Source of the DNA: Austwickia sp.
GTDB taxonomy: Bacteria; Actinomycetota; Actinomycetes; Actinomycetales; Dermatophilaceae
Reading direction: 5' to 3'
Assembly (NCBI GenBank): GCA_016711265.1
Contig: JADJTI010000006.1
Location: 248,001 to 312,000 of the forward strand
DNA: 64,000 bases
Part shown: piece after piece, positions 9,098 through 16,020 of the stretch
Position numbering within the stretch: position 1 is the stretch's first letter
How the letters are laid out: the number at the start of each line of letters is the position of its first letter
The notes under the pieces: generated by a model
What the model was told of the DNA's origin: nothing
The model's input: only the letters and a program-made list of their open reading frames with translations
Database searches by the model: none
Position numbers and translations under genes: made by a program

Positions 9098-9748
9098 ATG
9101 GGACTCGCCGCCGAATACCGCCGGACTTGTAGCGATGCGCTCGAACAGGCCGGCCCCGACGCCCCAACCCTGTGTGAGGGATGGACTACCCGCGATCTCG
9201 CGGTGCACCTGGTCCTGCGTGACCGCCGCCCCGATGCCCTGCTGACCTCGCTGTTGCCGTTCCTGCGACGGTATGCCGGCCGGGTCAGGAAGGGTTACGC
9301 AGCCAAGCCGTACGACGAACTGGTCGCCCGGGTGCGCCAGGGTCCGCCGGTGTCGCCGTTCAAGGTGCCGCGGCTGGACGAATTGGCCAACGTGGTCGAG
9401 TTCTACATCCACACCCAGGACGTCGTGCGCGCCGCTCGCACCTGGACCCCGGCCGAGCAGGAGCTGCCCACCGACGAGGAGGACGTGCTGTGGTGGCGGC
9501 TGGCATCGATGGGCCGGCTGCTGTGCCTGAAGTCGCCGACGGGCATCGAGTTCGTCCGCGTCGGTGGGTTGGGCGGGCCGCAGACGTCCACGGCGCACCC
9601 CTCGACCAAACTCGGCACCGTCAGGGTGTGTGGCCGACCCGGTGAGCTGCTGCTGTTCGCGTTCGGACGCAGCGGCGTGGCCCAGGTTGAGCTGGACGGT
9701 TCGGCCACGGCCGTGACCGCGCTGCGCCGGGCCCCGCTGGGGTTCTAG
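9098..9748 (+). CDS. TIGR03085-type (maleylpyruvate isomerase/DinB-like) family protein
   Basis: A 216-residue protein resembling the actinobacterial TIGR03085 family, part of the DinB/maleylpyruvate-isomerase-like superfamily. Typical features are 'LCEGWTTRDLAVHLVLRDRR' near residue 25-45 (the histidine is a likely metal ligand) and 'LANVVEFYIHTQDVVRAA' around 100-118. The superfamily uses a metal-binding four-helix bundle, often with mycothiol as co-substrate. The substrate of this member is unknown. The start at 9098 is chosen because homology begins there and GGAAAG lies nine bases upstream. It is divergent from the fru operon and ends facing the hemerythrin gene. Confidence 0.75.
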   Translation: MGLAAEYRRTCSDALEQAGPDAPTLCEGWTTRDLAVHLVLRDRRPDALLTSLLPFLRRYAGRVRKGYAAKPYDELVARVRQGPPVSPFKVPRLDELANVVEFYIHTQDVVRAARTWTPAEQELPTDEEDVLWWRLASMGRLLCLKSPTGIEFVRVGGLGGPQTSTAHPSTKLGTVRVCGRPGELLLFAFGRSGVAQVELDGSATAVTALRRAPLGF

Positions 9749-9830
9749 CGCGTCCTCACCGACGTACGGCAGCCTGCCTCTCGCCGTACGGCCGATCAGC
9801 TCACCGAAGTACGTCGGCCAGCCGACGCAC

Positions 9831-9913
9831 CACGTCCCTTCCCCGGACACACGTCCCTTCCCCGGACCCACGAAGCTTCGTGGGTTCGAGCGAGGGAAGG
9901 GGGTTCGAGCGAG
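9831..9913. repeat. Short direct repeats around a palindrome in a convergent gap
   Basis: CACGTCCCTTCCCCGGAC occurs twice (9831-9848 and 9850-9867) and GGGTTCGAGCGAG occurs twice (9882-9894 and 9901-9913), on either side of the palindrome at 9867-9884. The CCCTTCCCC and GGGAAGGGGG parts are themselves inverted, so the whole block can fold into an extended imperfect hairpin. No gene is seen in 9749-10018. Confidence 0.7.
9867..9884. terminator. Perfect 18-bp palindrome, probable bidirectional terminator core
   Basis: CCCACGAAGCTTCGTGGG is perfectly self-complementary. It sits between convergent genes (ends at 9748 and 10019). There is no T-tract, so it may work as a factor-assisted terminator or be a protein-binding site. 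Confidence 0.45.
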
Positions 9914-10018
9914 CACCGGACGGCAAAGTGGTCCCGACCCGGCCCGAGGCCCGCCGAATCGTCGTGACGCGAGCCCGCCCGAGCCCGGTGGCGCCCCCGC
10001 ATCGGAACGCGCGGGCCG

Positions 10019-10453
10019 CTAGCCGCCGGGCGGGGTGAACGCGACGACTTCCTCCCAGTCCGGGCCGCTGAGCGCGATGGCGGCGGCGGGGAACAGTCCG
10101 TTCTCCTCGCGGTCGATGTGGTTGCGCAGCGCCATGACGAAATCGTCCAGCCCCTCCAGCTGCCCGTCGCGAATCAACGCGAGTCGTGCCGCCAAATCGG
10201 TGTGTTCGCCGCACAAGCGGCGGATGTGCGCGCTGAACTCCTCCTGCCGGCTGAGCACGGCGAACAGGCCTGCCTCCTCAGCCTCGGCGTGCGGGTCGAG
10301 CTGAGCCTCCAGGGCGTCGGCCGCTCGCCTGCGCGCCTCGTCCGTGGATCCCATCGCCGCGCACAGGGCGGCCAGCGCTTCCACGATCTCGACGTGTTCG
10401 GCCATGAACCGCCCGATCGGCACCAGGGCCTCGCAGCCGCAGTAGCTGCACAT
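10019..10453 (-). CDS. Hemerythrin HHE-domain protein
   Basis: A 144-residue four-helix hemerythrin-like protein that would hold a di-iron centre. Candidate ligands in order are His20 ('FMAEHVEIV'), His55 ('LDPHAEAEE'), His84 ('CGEHTDLAAR') and His112 with Glu116 ('NHIDREENGLFP'). The N-terminus starts 'MCSYCGCEA', a three-cysteine cap also seen in other actinobacterial members. Such proteins bind O2 or NO or buffer iron; the exact role here is unknown. It lies downstream of a DUF2249 gene and a SufR-like regulator on the same strand. Confidence 0.88.
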   Translation of the reverse strand: MCSYCGCEALVPIGRFMAEHVEIVEALAALCAAMGSTDEARRRAADALEAQLDPHAEAEEAGLFAVLSRQEEFSAHIRRLCGEHTDLAARLALIRDGQLEGLDDFVMALRNHIDREENGLFPAAAIALSGPDWEEVVAFTPPGG

Positions 10454-10517
10454 CGCACCAGCCTCCCGATCAACCTCGCGGTAAAGATCACCCCGAGCCA
10501 GCCCGAGCCAGCCGGGG

Positions 10518-10826
10518 TCAGCCGGGGTCAGCCGCGCGGGACACCCGGAGCCGCCAGGCCTGCGGCCCCCGCTCCAGGTACTCCACGCCGATCACATCCG
10601 GGTCCCGGTGCGCCATCTTCGCCAGCAGCGGTACCGGGTCGTGGGGCGCGACCAGGATCATCGCCTCGCCGGGCCGGACAGCGGCCCACGCCCCCAGCAC
10701 TGCGCCGTGGCGCAACGCGTGCGGGATCTGCCGGGCGTCGAGCACGGGGTCGCCGCCGTCATCCGGCCCGCACTCACAGGCGTGACCGGCATGTTCTAGG
10801 AGCATGGGACGTTCCGCGTCGGTCAT
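10518..10826 (-). CDS. DUF2249-domain protein
   Basis: A 102-residue protein with the DUF2249 pattern: 'LDARQIPHALRHGAVLGAW', 'GEAMILVAPHDPVPLLAKM', and the C-terminal '(Y)LERGPQAWRLRVSR' strand. The family has a TusA-like fold and often accompanies hemerythrins, NO-related regulators and respiratory genes; its biochemical role is not settled. The first 25 residues include 'HACECG', a possible metal or redox site. It lies between the regulator (upstream) and hemerythrin (downstream). Confidence 0.85.
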   Translation of the reverse strand: MTDAERPMLLEHAGHACECGPDDGGDPVLDARQIPHALRHGAVLGAWAAVRPGEAMILVAPHDPVPLLAKMAHRDPDVIGVEYLERGPQAWRLRVSRAADPG

Positions 10827-10913
10827 GGCACTCCCTGAGTCATTTACAACGGAAACTACTGGAAAAAATACCCTTCCGGTACGCCGTCCGGCAAGGTACG
10901 CCGACCGGTCGCC

Positions 10914-11654
10914 TCAGTCCGGGGCGGCCGCCTCGGGGTCGCCGGGCAGGCGCAACCAGCAGCCCTGCGGGTGGGCGAACGGCTCGATACTGACGCCCTC
11001 GCTCGCGGCGCCCGCGGCGACGTACAGGCCCTCGATCACCCCGACATGGATGCGGCAGACGACCTCGGGATGCCGCCGGGCGACGTCCAACACCGGGCAC
11101 TGCCGTAGCAGCACGGCGCCCTCGTGGGGGTCGGCGGGGTCGTACCCGAGGGAGCGCAGCACCTGCAGCGCGTGCGGCACGAGACCCGCGGCGCCGGCCT
11201 CGACGTAGGAGGCGAAGCCCTCCGCGCCACCGGCCAGTTCCAGCCCCCAGTGCAGACCCACATCGCGGGCCTCTGCCGCGGGATCGGGGCTCGTGCGGGC
11301 GAGGTGGCCGGCCATCGCCGATGCCAGCCGGGCGTGTTCACGCAGGTGGGGGCGGGAGCGTTCGGGCGGCACCACGCGGTAGAGCAGCGCCGGGCGACCG
11401 CGACCCTGGGCGGGGCTGGTGAAGGACTCGGCCAAGCCCGCCGCGACCAGCCCGTCCAGGTGTTCGCGCACGGTGTTGTGGTGTTGCCCGGACAGCTCCG
11501 CCAAGTGGGCGACGGTCACCGGCGCCGACTGGGCCCCCAGCAGGTCCAGCACGCTGGATCGCGCCCGGGACAGCAGGGCCACGACCGGTTCGAACTGGGG
11601 AGCGGGCCGCGGTCCCCAGGCGGGCGGTGAGGTGTCGTGGGCGGGGGATGGCAT
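10914..11654 (-). CDS. SufR-like (COG2345) winged-helix regulator, likely Fe-S
   Basis: A 246-residue regulator. A winged HTH covers about residues 28-95 ('VTVAHLAELSGQHHNTVREH', 'GRGRPALLYRV'). The C-terminal domain carries Cys186 ('LLRQCPVLDVARRHPEVVC'), Cys200 and Cys232 ('HPQGCWLRL'), the three-cysteine spacing typical of Fe-S binding SufR/COG2345 proteins. It probably senses redox, NO or iron state and controls the DUF2249 and hemerythrin genes downstream. The start at 11654 is a choice; an in-frame ATG at 11702 has a GGAG closer by. Confidence 0.8.
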   Translation of the reverse strand: MPSPAHDTSPPAWGPRPAPQFEPVVALLSRARSSVLDLLGAQSAPVTVAHLAELSGQHHNTVREHLDGLVAAGLAESFTSPAQGRGRPALLYRVVPPERSRPHLREHARLASAMAGHLARTSPDPAAEARDVGLHWGLELAGGAEGFASYVEAGAAGLVPHALQVLRSLGYDPADPHEGAVLLRQCPVLDVARRHPEVVCRIHVGVIEGLYVAAGAASEGVSIEPFAHPQGCWLRLPGDPEAAAPD

Positions 11655-11823
11655 GGTGGAGCCGAGTGTACGGACGGGCCTCGCGCGTGGTAAATGGCGC
11701 ATGGTGCTCCGCTGCCGGCCAAGGACCGCGCGCGGCGCCGGGCAGGTCTCCCTTCGACCAGACGCCCGGCTCAACGCAGCAGAGTCGGGATACCGCCGAG
11801 GTAGCGCATGCAGGGACTCACGC

Positions 11824-11829
11824 TAGAAT
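11824..11829 (+). promoter_or_regulatory. Putative -10 box (TAGAAT) of a leaderless relBE-type transcript
   Basis: TAGAAT ends seven bases before the antitoxin ATG at 11837. No Shine-Dalgarno sequence lies between them. This is the same layout as upstream of vapB. No convincing -35 hexamer is seen. Confidence 0.45.
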
Positions 11830-11836
11830 TGTGTAC

Positions 11837-12121
11837 ATGTCGATGCTGCCCATTGCAGACGCTCGAGCTCAGCTGTCGCGGCTGATCGATGAGGCGATGA
11901 CCACTCACGAGCGCTTCGAGATCACCCGCAACGGACGCCGTGCCGCCGTACTGCTATCCGCAGACGATTACGACGCGCTGCGCGAGATGGTCGCAGTGCT
12001 CTCCGACGCTGAGCTCGTCAGGGCTCACGACGAGGGTCGGGCGGCAATCGAGGCTGGGGACTACCTTGACGCCGACCAGCTGGCACACGCCCTCCGAGCT
12101 GCTAGCCGCCTGCAACGGTGA
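11837..12121 (+). CDS. RelB/Phd-type antitoxin
   Basis: A 94-residue antitoxin of the Phd/YefM fold: 'MLPIADARAQLSRLIDEAMT', 'ERFEITRNGRRAAVLLSADD', 'YDALREMVAVLSD'. The N-terminal part binds DNA and the helical C-terminus neutralises the toxin. ATG 11837 is used, although ATG 11843 is also in frame. The stop overlaps the toxin's GTG start (GTGA), so the two are translationally coupled. An intact type II toxin-antitoxin module. Confidence 0.88.
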   Translation: MSMLPIADARAQLSRLIDEAMTTHERFEITRNGRRAAVLLSADDYDALREMVAVLSDAELVRAHDEGRAAIEAGDYLDADQLAHALRAASRLQR

Positions 12122-12390
12122 CCGAGCGCTACCGACTGCGCATCGCAGGACCGGCGGCGCGGGCGCTCGCTGATCAACTCCCGGAGAAGGTGGCCGCCGC
12201 AGCCTACGAATTCACTTGTGGTCCGCTACTCGACGACCCTCATCGGGTGGGCAAGCCTCTCGGCCCACCGCTGGCACCCGCCTGGACTGCCCGCCGCGGC
12301 ACCTACCGCGTCCTCTATCTGGTGGACGACGTCCACCGCGTCGTTGATGTCACCGCAGTGCGGCATCAAGCCGACGCCTACCGCAGCTGA
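12118..12390 (+). CDS. RelE/ParE-family toxin
   Basis: A 90-residue RelE-superfamily toxin with a GTG start inside the antitoxin stop. The typical elements are 'RYRLRIAGPAARALADQLPE' (strand and helix 1), 'DPHRVGKPLGPPLAP' and 'WTARRGTYRVLYLVDD' (the basic core strand), then a closing strand 'VVDVTAVRHQADAYR' with the C-terminal histidine and tyrosine common in mRNA interferases. RelE proteins cut mRNA at the ribosome; a ParE-like gyrase function is less likely given the C-terminus. Complete length. Confidence 0.88.
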   Translation: MTERYRLRIAGPAARALADQLPEKVAAAAYEFTCGPLLDDPHRVGKPLGPPLAPAWTARRGTYRVLYLVDDVHRVVDVTAVRHQADAYRS

Positions 12391-12410
12391 GCGGGACTCA
12401 GCATCACCCT

Positions 12411-12450
12411 GCGGCGCCCCGCGGCGCCCCGCGGCGCCCCGCGGCGCCCC
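12411..12450. repeat. Tandem 10-bp repeat, four perfect copies
   Basis: GCGGCGCCCC is repeated four times head to tail, followed by a diverged fifth (GCGGCGTCGC). It lies between the toxin stop and the lipoprotein start at 12476. Each unit contains GGCGCC, so the block can form several alternative hairpins. Confidence 0.9.
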
Positions 12451-12475
12451 GCGGCGTCGCGCTAGCGTGGGCGAC

Positions 12476-13954
12476 ATGGGCAAACACGGGGGTGAGCCGG
12501 TGTTCGGCAACGTACAACGACGACCAAGGGTCACACAGCGTGCCCTGACCGCCGCGCTCGCGGTCAGCCTGACCGCGCTGGTGGGGTGTTCGGTGACGTC
12601 ACCCAGCCCATCAGGTAGTGGTGCCAGCAGCGCCGCGAGCGCGACCACCACTACCACCACCACTGTGACCACCACCAGTTCGACCACCAGCCCCGCCGCG
12701 GCCACCCCCGTGGCCGTGCCCGACACTCCGGTCGGCCGCCAGGTCCGCTGGGTGGTCGCCCAGCTCGAGGCCCCTGACGAGAAGACACCCGTCAGCGACC
12801 ACTTCACCCCCGGGTTCCTCAAAGAGGTCAACGAGGTTGCCCTGCTGTCGCTGTTCATGCAGGTCCGGGGCAGCGGCCCGTACGTCGTCACGGCGTACCG
12901 GGGAGACCAGACCAGGGCGACGGCCACCCTGACCAGCGCTTCCGGCGGAGGCCTCACGGTGCTGGCCGGCGTGGACCCCTCCGGCAAGCTCGACTCCCTG
13001 TTCCTGCGCCCGCGCACGAGCGTGCCGCCGCTGGCGGATTGGGCGGCTTTCGATCGGGCCACGGCCGAACTCGGCGCCGATGTCGCGGTGCTGGCCGCCG
13101 ACGTCGTGGACGGCCGCTGCGTGCCCCGCCACGCCGTACAGGCCGCGCAATCCATGCCCATGGGTTCGGCGTTCAAGCTGTACGTGCTGGGGGCTGTCGC
13201 CGAGGCGGTCCGGGCTCGGCGGCTGCGCTGGGACCAGCAGCTCACCGTCACCGATGCGGTCCGCAGCCTGCCCTCGGGGGAGCTGCAGAACGCCGCCAAC
13301 GGCACCAAGGTCACCGTCGAGAAGGCCGCCACTGGGATGATCTCGGTCAGCGACAACACCGCCACCGATCTGCTGATGGCCGCGGTCGGGCGTCCGGCGG
13401 TCGAGTCCGCGATGACCGCGATGGGCCACCATGACCCGGCCCAGAACCGGCCGTTCCTGACCACCCGGGAGTTCTTCGAACTCGCCTGGGGCACCCCGAA
13501 CCGCCGAGCCGCGTGGGTCAAAGCCACCCCGGAGGGTCGGCGAACGCTCCTGGGCGGCCTCTCCCGCGGGCGGCTGCCGGTCCCCGCAGCCGCGGTCACC
13601 ACCCCGGCCTGGCCGGATCGACTGGAGTGGTTCGGCTCCCCGAACGATCTGTGCGCCGCACACGTGGCCCTCCAACGCCTTGCGGCAGACCCGGCGACGC
13701 GAGCGACCGTCGGCGCCCAGGTACGCGCGGCCCTGTCCGACAACCCCGGGGTCACCCTCCCCGAGACGGTCACCTACGCCGCGTTCAAGGGCGGCAACAG
13801 CCCCGGCGCGATGTCCCTGAGCTGGTACGTCGAGAGCCCCGCCGGTCCGCGGGTGTTGGTCCTCATGATCCGCGCACGCGATCCGGGCCGGACCTCCGAC
13901 GCCACCCGGATCGCCGGTCTCGGCGAACGAGCCCTCGAGCTGCTGGTGAGATGA
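12476..13954 (+). CDS. Lipoprotein with class A beta-lactamase-like serine hydrolase domain
   Basis: A 492-residue exported lipoprotein: signal peptide with lipobox 'LVGC' (Cys38), then a Ser/Thr-rich tether, an N-terminal helper domain (about 80-190), then a penicillin-recognising hydrolase domain. Ser231 is in 'GSAFK' (SxxK), 'SVSDN' near 292 is the SDN motif, and 'FKGGN' near 438 replaces KTG. A class A-type glutamate is not evident. This architecture resembles mycobacterial LpqF and the clavulanate-cluster ORF12 group, which are esterases or PBP-like rather than proven lactamases. The stop overlaps the next start (ATGA). Antibiotic resistance cannot be claimed from sequence. Confidence 0.78.
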   Translation: MGKHGGEPVFGNVQRRPRVTQRALTAALAVSLTALVGCSVTSPSPSGSGASSAASATTTTTTTVTTTSSTTSPAAATPVAVPDTPVGRQVRWVVAQLEAPDEKTPVSDHFTPGFLKEVNEVALLSLFMQVRGSGPYVVTAYRGDQTRATATLTSASGGGLTVLAGVDPSGKLDSLFLRPRTSVPPLADWAAFDRATAELGADVAVLAADVVDGRCVPRHAVQAAQSMPMGSAFKLYVLGAVAEAVRARRLRWDQQLTVTDAVRSLPSGELQNAANGTKVTVEKAATGMISVSDNTATDLLMAAVGRPAVESAMTAMGHHDPAQNRPFLTTREFFELAWGTPNRRAAWVKATPEGRRTLLGGLSRGRLPVPAAAVTTPAWPDRLEWFGSPNDLCAAHVALQRLAADPATRATVGAQVRAALSDNPGVTLPETVTYAAFKGGNSPGAMSLSWYVESPAGPRVLVLMIRARDPGRTSDATRIAGLGERALELLVR

Positions 13955-14433
13955 TCCGGGACCGGGACGACCGCGGTCGCCCGCGGCAAGCTCGCCCGCG
14001 GGACGCGCTGGGGCGACCGCTGCCCTACGGTGCAGCGGGGGAACCGCCGATCGAGGAGACCCCGCTCGACCCGGCGGCGACCGTCGCCCGGGCCAGGGAA
14101 ATGCTGGCCGACGGGCGGCCGTTCGCGGCGCACGAGACGTTCGAGGTGGCCTGGCGGCATCGGCCCGCGCAGGAGCGGGAGCTCTGGCAGGGCCTGGCCC
14201 AGGTCTGCGCCGGCCTGACGCACGCGGCCCGCGGGAACGCCGTGGGCGCCGCCACCCTGATGGCTCGCGGGCAGGACCTGATCAGCCGGTACGCCGACCG
14301 CGGCGGGCCGACGTACGGGCTGGATCTCGACGCGCTCCGAGGAGCCCACGAAAGAGCCCGCGAAAGAGCGCACCAACCAGCTGGCGGGTCCCCCGACCAG
14401 GACCCGTCGGCGACCACCTCCGGCGTCGGGTAG
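13951..14433 (+). CDS. DUF309-family protein
   Basis: A 160-residue protein whose core 'FAAHETFEVAWRHRPAQERE', 'LWQGLAQVCAGLTHAARGN' and 'GAATLMARGQDLISRYAD' is the DUF309 signature, a helical family of unknown function. The ATG overlaps the stop of the lipoprotein gene, implying coupled translation. The C-terminal 30 residues are polar and probably disordered. Confidence 0.82.
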   Translation: MIRDRDDRGRPRQARPRDALGRPLPYGAAGEPPIEETPLDPAATVARAREMLADGRPFAAHETFEVAWRHRPAQERELWQGLAQVCAGLTHAARGNAVGAATLMARGQDLISRYADRGGPTYGLDLDALRGAHERARERAHQPAGGSPDQDPSATTSGVG

Positions 14434-14438
14434 ACTGG

Positions 14439-14475
14439 GAAGGCGCGCCCGGATTGTTCTGCCGCGGGCGCCTTC
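14439..14475. terminator. Hairpin between DUF309 and helicase genes
   Basis: GAAGGCGCGCCCG (14439-14451) pairs with CGGGCGCCTTC (14465-14475) with one small bulge, followed by GCTTCTTTGTC. It could end the upstream operon or be a structured leader of the DEAD-box helicase mRNA. It lies only about 30 bases before the helicase start, so an attenuator is possible. Confidence 0.45.
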
Positions 14476-14503
14476 GCTTCTTTGTCGATGCCCTTGTCTT
14501 TCG

Positions 14504-15985
14504 ATGTCATTGCGCCGCGACCTGCGGGCCACCGTGCCCCAGCCGAGTCGCGCCGGGCAGAACCGACCGCATCACGTTCTTCGGAGTCTCATCATCAGCA
14601 CCTCTAGCACTACGTTTGGCGCGCTCGGCGTGCCCGCCCCGCTGACGGCCGTCCTGGCCGATCGGGGCATCACCACACCCACACCCATCCAGGCGGCGAC
14701 GCTGCCTGATTCCCTCGCGGGCCGCGATGTTCTCGGTCGCGGACGCACCGGATCAGGCAAGACGTACGCGTTCGTGCTGCCTGTCCTGGCCCGGCTGGCG
14801 GCGACGCCCGCGCGGCCTCGGCCGGGGCGCCCGCGCGCGCTGATCCTGGCCCCCACCCGCGAACTGGCCACCCAGATCGAGGAGGCCTTGACGCCGCTGG
14901 CGGCGACGCTCCGGCTGAAGTCACGCACCATCTTCGGGGGAGTCAACCAAAACCCCCAGGTCAATGCCCTACGCAACGGTGTCGACATCGTCGTGGCCTG
15001 CCCGGGACGCCTGGAAGACCTCATCGGTCAGGGGCACTGCCGACTCGACGACGTCAGCGTCACCGTGCTCGACGAGGCCGACCACATGGCCGACCTGGGG
15101 TTCCTGCCCGTCGTTCGCCGGATCCTGGAGCGTACGCCGACCACCGGCCAGCGGCTGCTGTTCTCGGCGACCCTCGATGCGGCTGTGGACGGCCTGGTGC
15201 GGCAGTTCCTGCGCAACCCGGTCACCCATCAGGCCGACTCGGCGATGGCACCGGTGGACACGATGACCCACCAGGTCTTGCGGGTCGCCGACACCGGACA
15301 CCTGGCCGCGCTGGTCGAACTCACCACGGCCACCGACCGGACGGTGGTCTTCACCCGCACCAAGAGCCGCGCCAAGCGCCTGGCTCGCCAGCTCAACAGC
15401 GCCGGGGTCACCGCTGTGGAGTTGCACGGCAACCTGTCGCAGGGTGCCCGCACCCGGACCATGGAGGCCTTCCACGGCGGCCACGCCAAGGCGCTGGTGG
15501 CCACCGACATCGCCGCGCGCGGCATCCACGTCGACGACGTCGGCCTGGTGGTGCACGCCGATCCTCCGGCCGAACACAAGGCCTACCTGCACCGATCCGG
15601 CCGTACGGCGCGCGCCGGAGCGGGTGGCACGGTCATCACGTTGGCGACCGACGCCCAGTCACGTGAGGTGTCGGCGATGCTGCGCAAGGCCGGCATCAAG
15701 CCCGAGCATGCCCAGCACACCGATGACAGCGGTGGCGCCCTGGCGGCGCGCGTCGCCCGCGCCGCGGGTGCTGACCGGGCTCCGAGCAACTCCCGGGCTG
15801 CTGGAGCACCACGTGGCACGGGAGTTGGCCGGGCACCGAACACCCCTCGGGCTGCGGGGGCCGGACGGACGGCGAGCACGCCTCGCGCCGCAGGTGCCCG
15901 CGCCGCAGGTGCCAACCGGGGCACGACGGCCAACCGGGGTGCAGCGGCCTTCTCGGCGCGCACCGCTGCGGGGCGCGGTCGCTAG
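14504..15985 (+). CDS. DEAD-box RNA helicase
   Basis: A 493-residue helicase. The Q motif region 'ITTPTPIQAATLPDSLAG', motif I 'GRTGSGKT', Ia 'PTRELATQI', II 'VLDEADHMADLGF', III 'LLFSATLD', V 'VATDIAARGIHVDDV' and VI 'HRSGRTARAG' are all present in order. It unwinds RNA using ATP; relatives act in ribosome assembly or RNA decay and are often cold-induced. The C-terminal 90 residues are Ala/Arg/Gly-rich repeats that probably bind RNA. Homology starts near residue 30 ('TTFGALGVPAPLTAVL'), so the true start may lie later than ATG 14504, but no good alternative start codon is seen. Confidence 0.92.
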   Translation: MSLRRDLRATVPQPSRAGQNRPHHVLRSLIISTSSTTFGALGVPAPLTAVLADRGITTPTPIQAATLPDSLAGRDVLGRGRTGSGKTYAFVLPVLARLAATPARPRPGRPRALILAPTRELATQIEEALTPLAATLRLKSRTIFGGVNQNPQVNALRNGVDIVVACPGRLEDLIGQGHCRLDDVSVTVLDEADHMADLGFLPVVRRILERTPTTGQRLLFSATLDAAVDGLVRQFLRNPVTHQADSAMAPVDTMTHQVLRVADTGHLAALVELTTATDRTVVFTRTKSRAKRLARQLNSAGVTAVELHGNLSQGARTRTMEAFHGGHAKALVATDIAARGIHVDDVGLVVHADPPAEHKAYLHRSGRTARAGAGGTVITLATDAQSREVSAMLRKAGIKPEHAQHTDDSGGALAARVARAAGADRAPSNSRAAGAPRGTGVGRAPNTPRAAGAGRTASTPRAAGARAAGANRGTTANRGAAAFSARTAAGRGR

Positions 15986-16020
15986 ACCGCTGCCCCACGG
16001 CGGGCGCGCCAATCGGGTGC

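Noticed and set aside
12411..12460. CRISPR-like array
   Set aside because: The repeats are 10 bp and contiguous with no spacers. No cas genes occur in the window, and no other regularly spaced repeats were seen.
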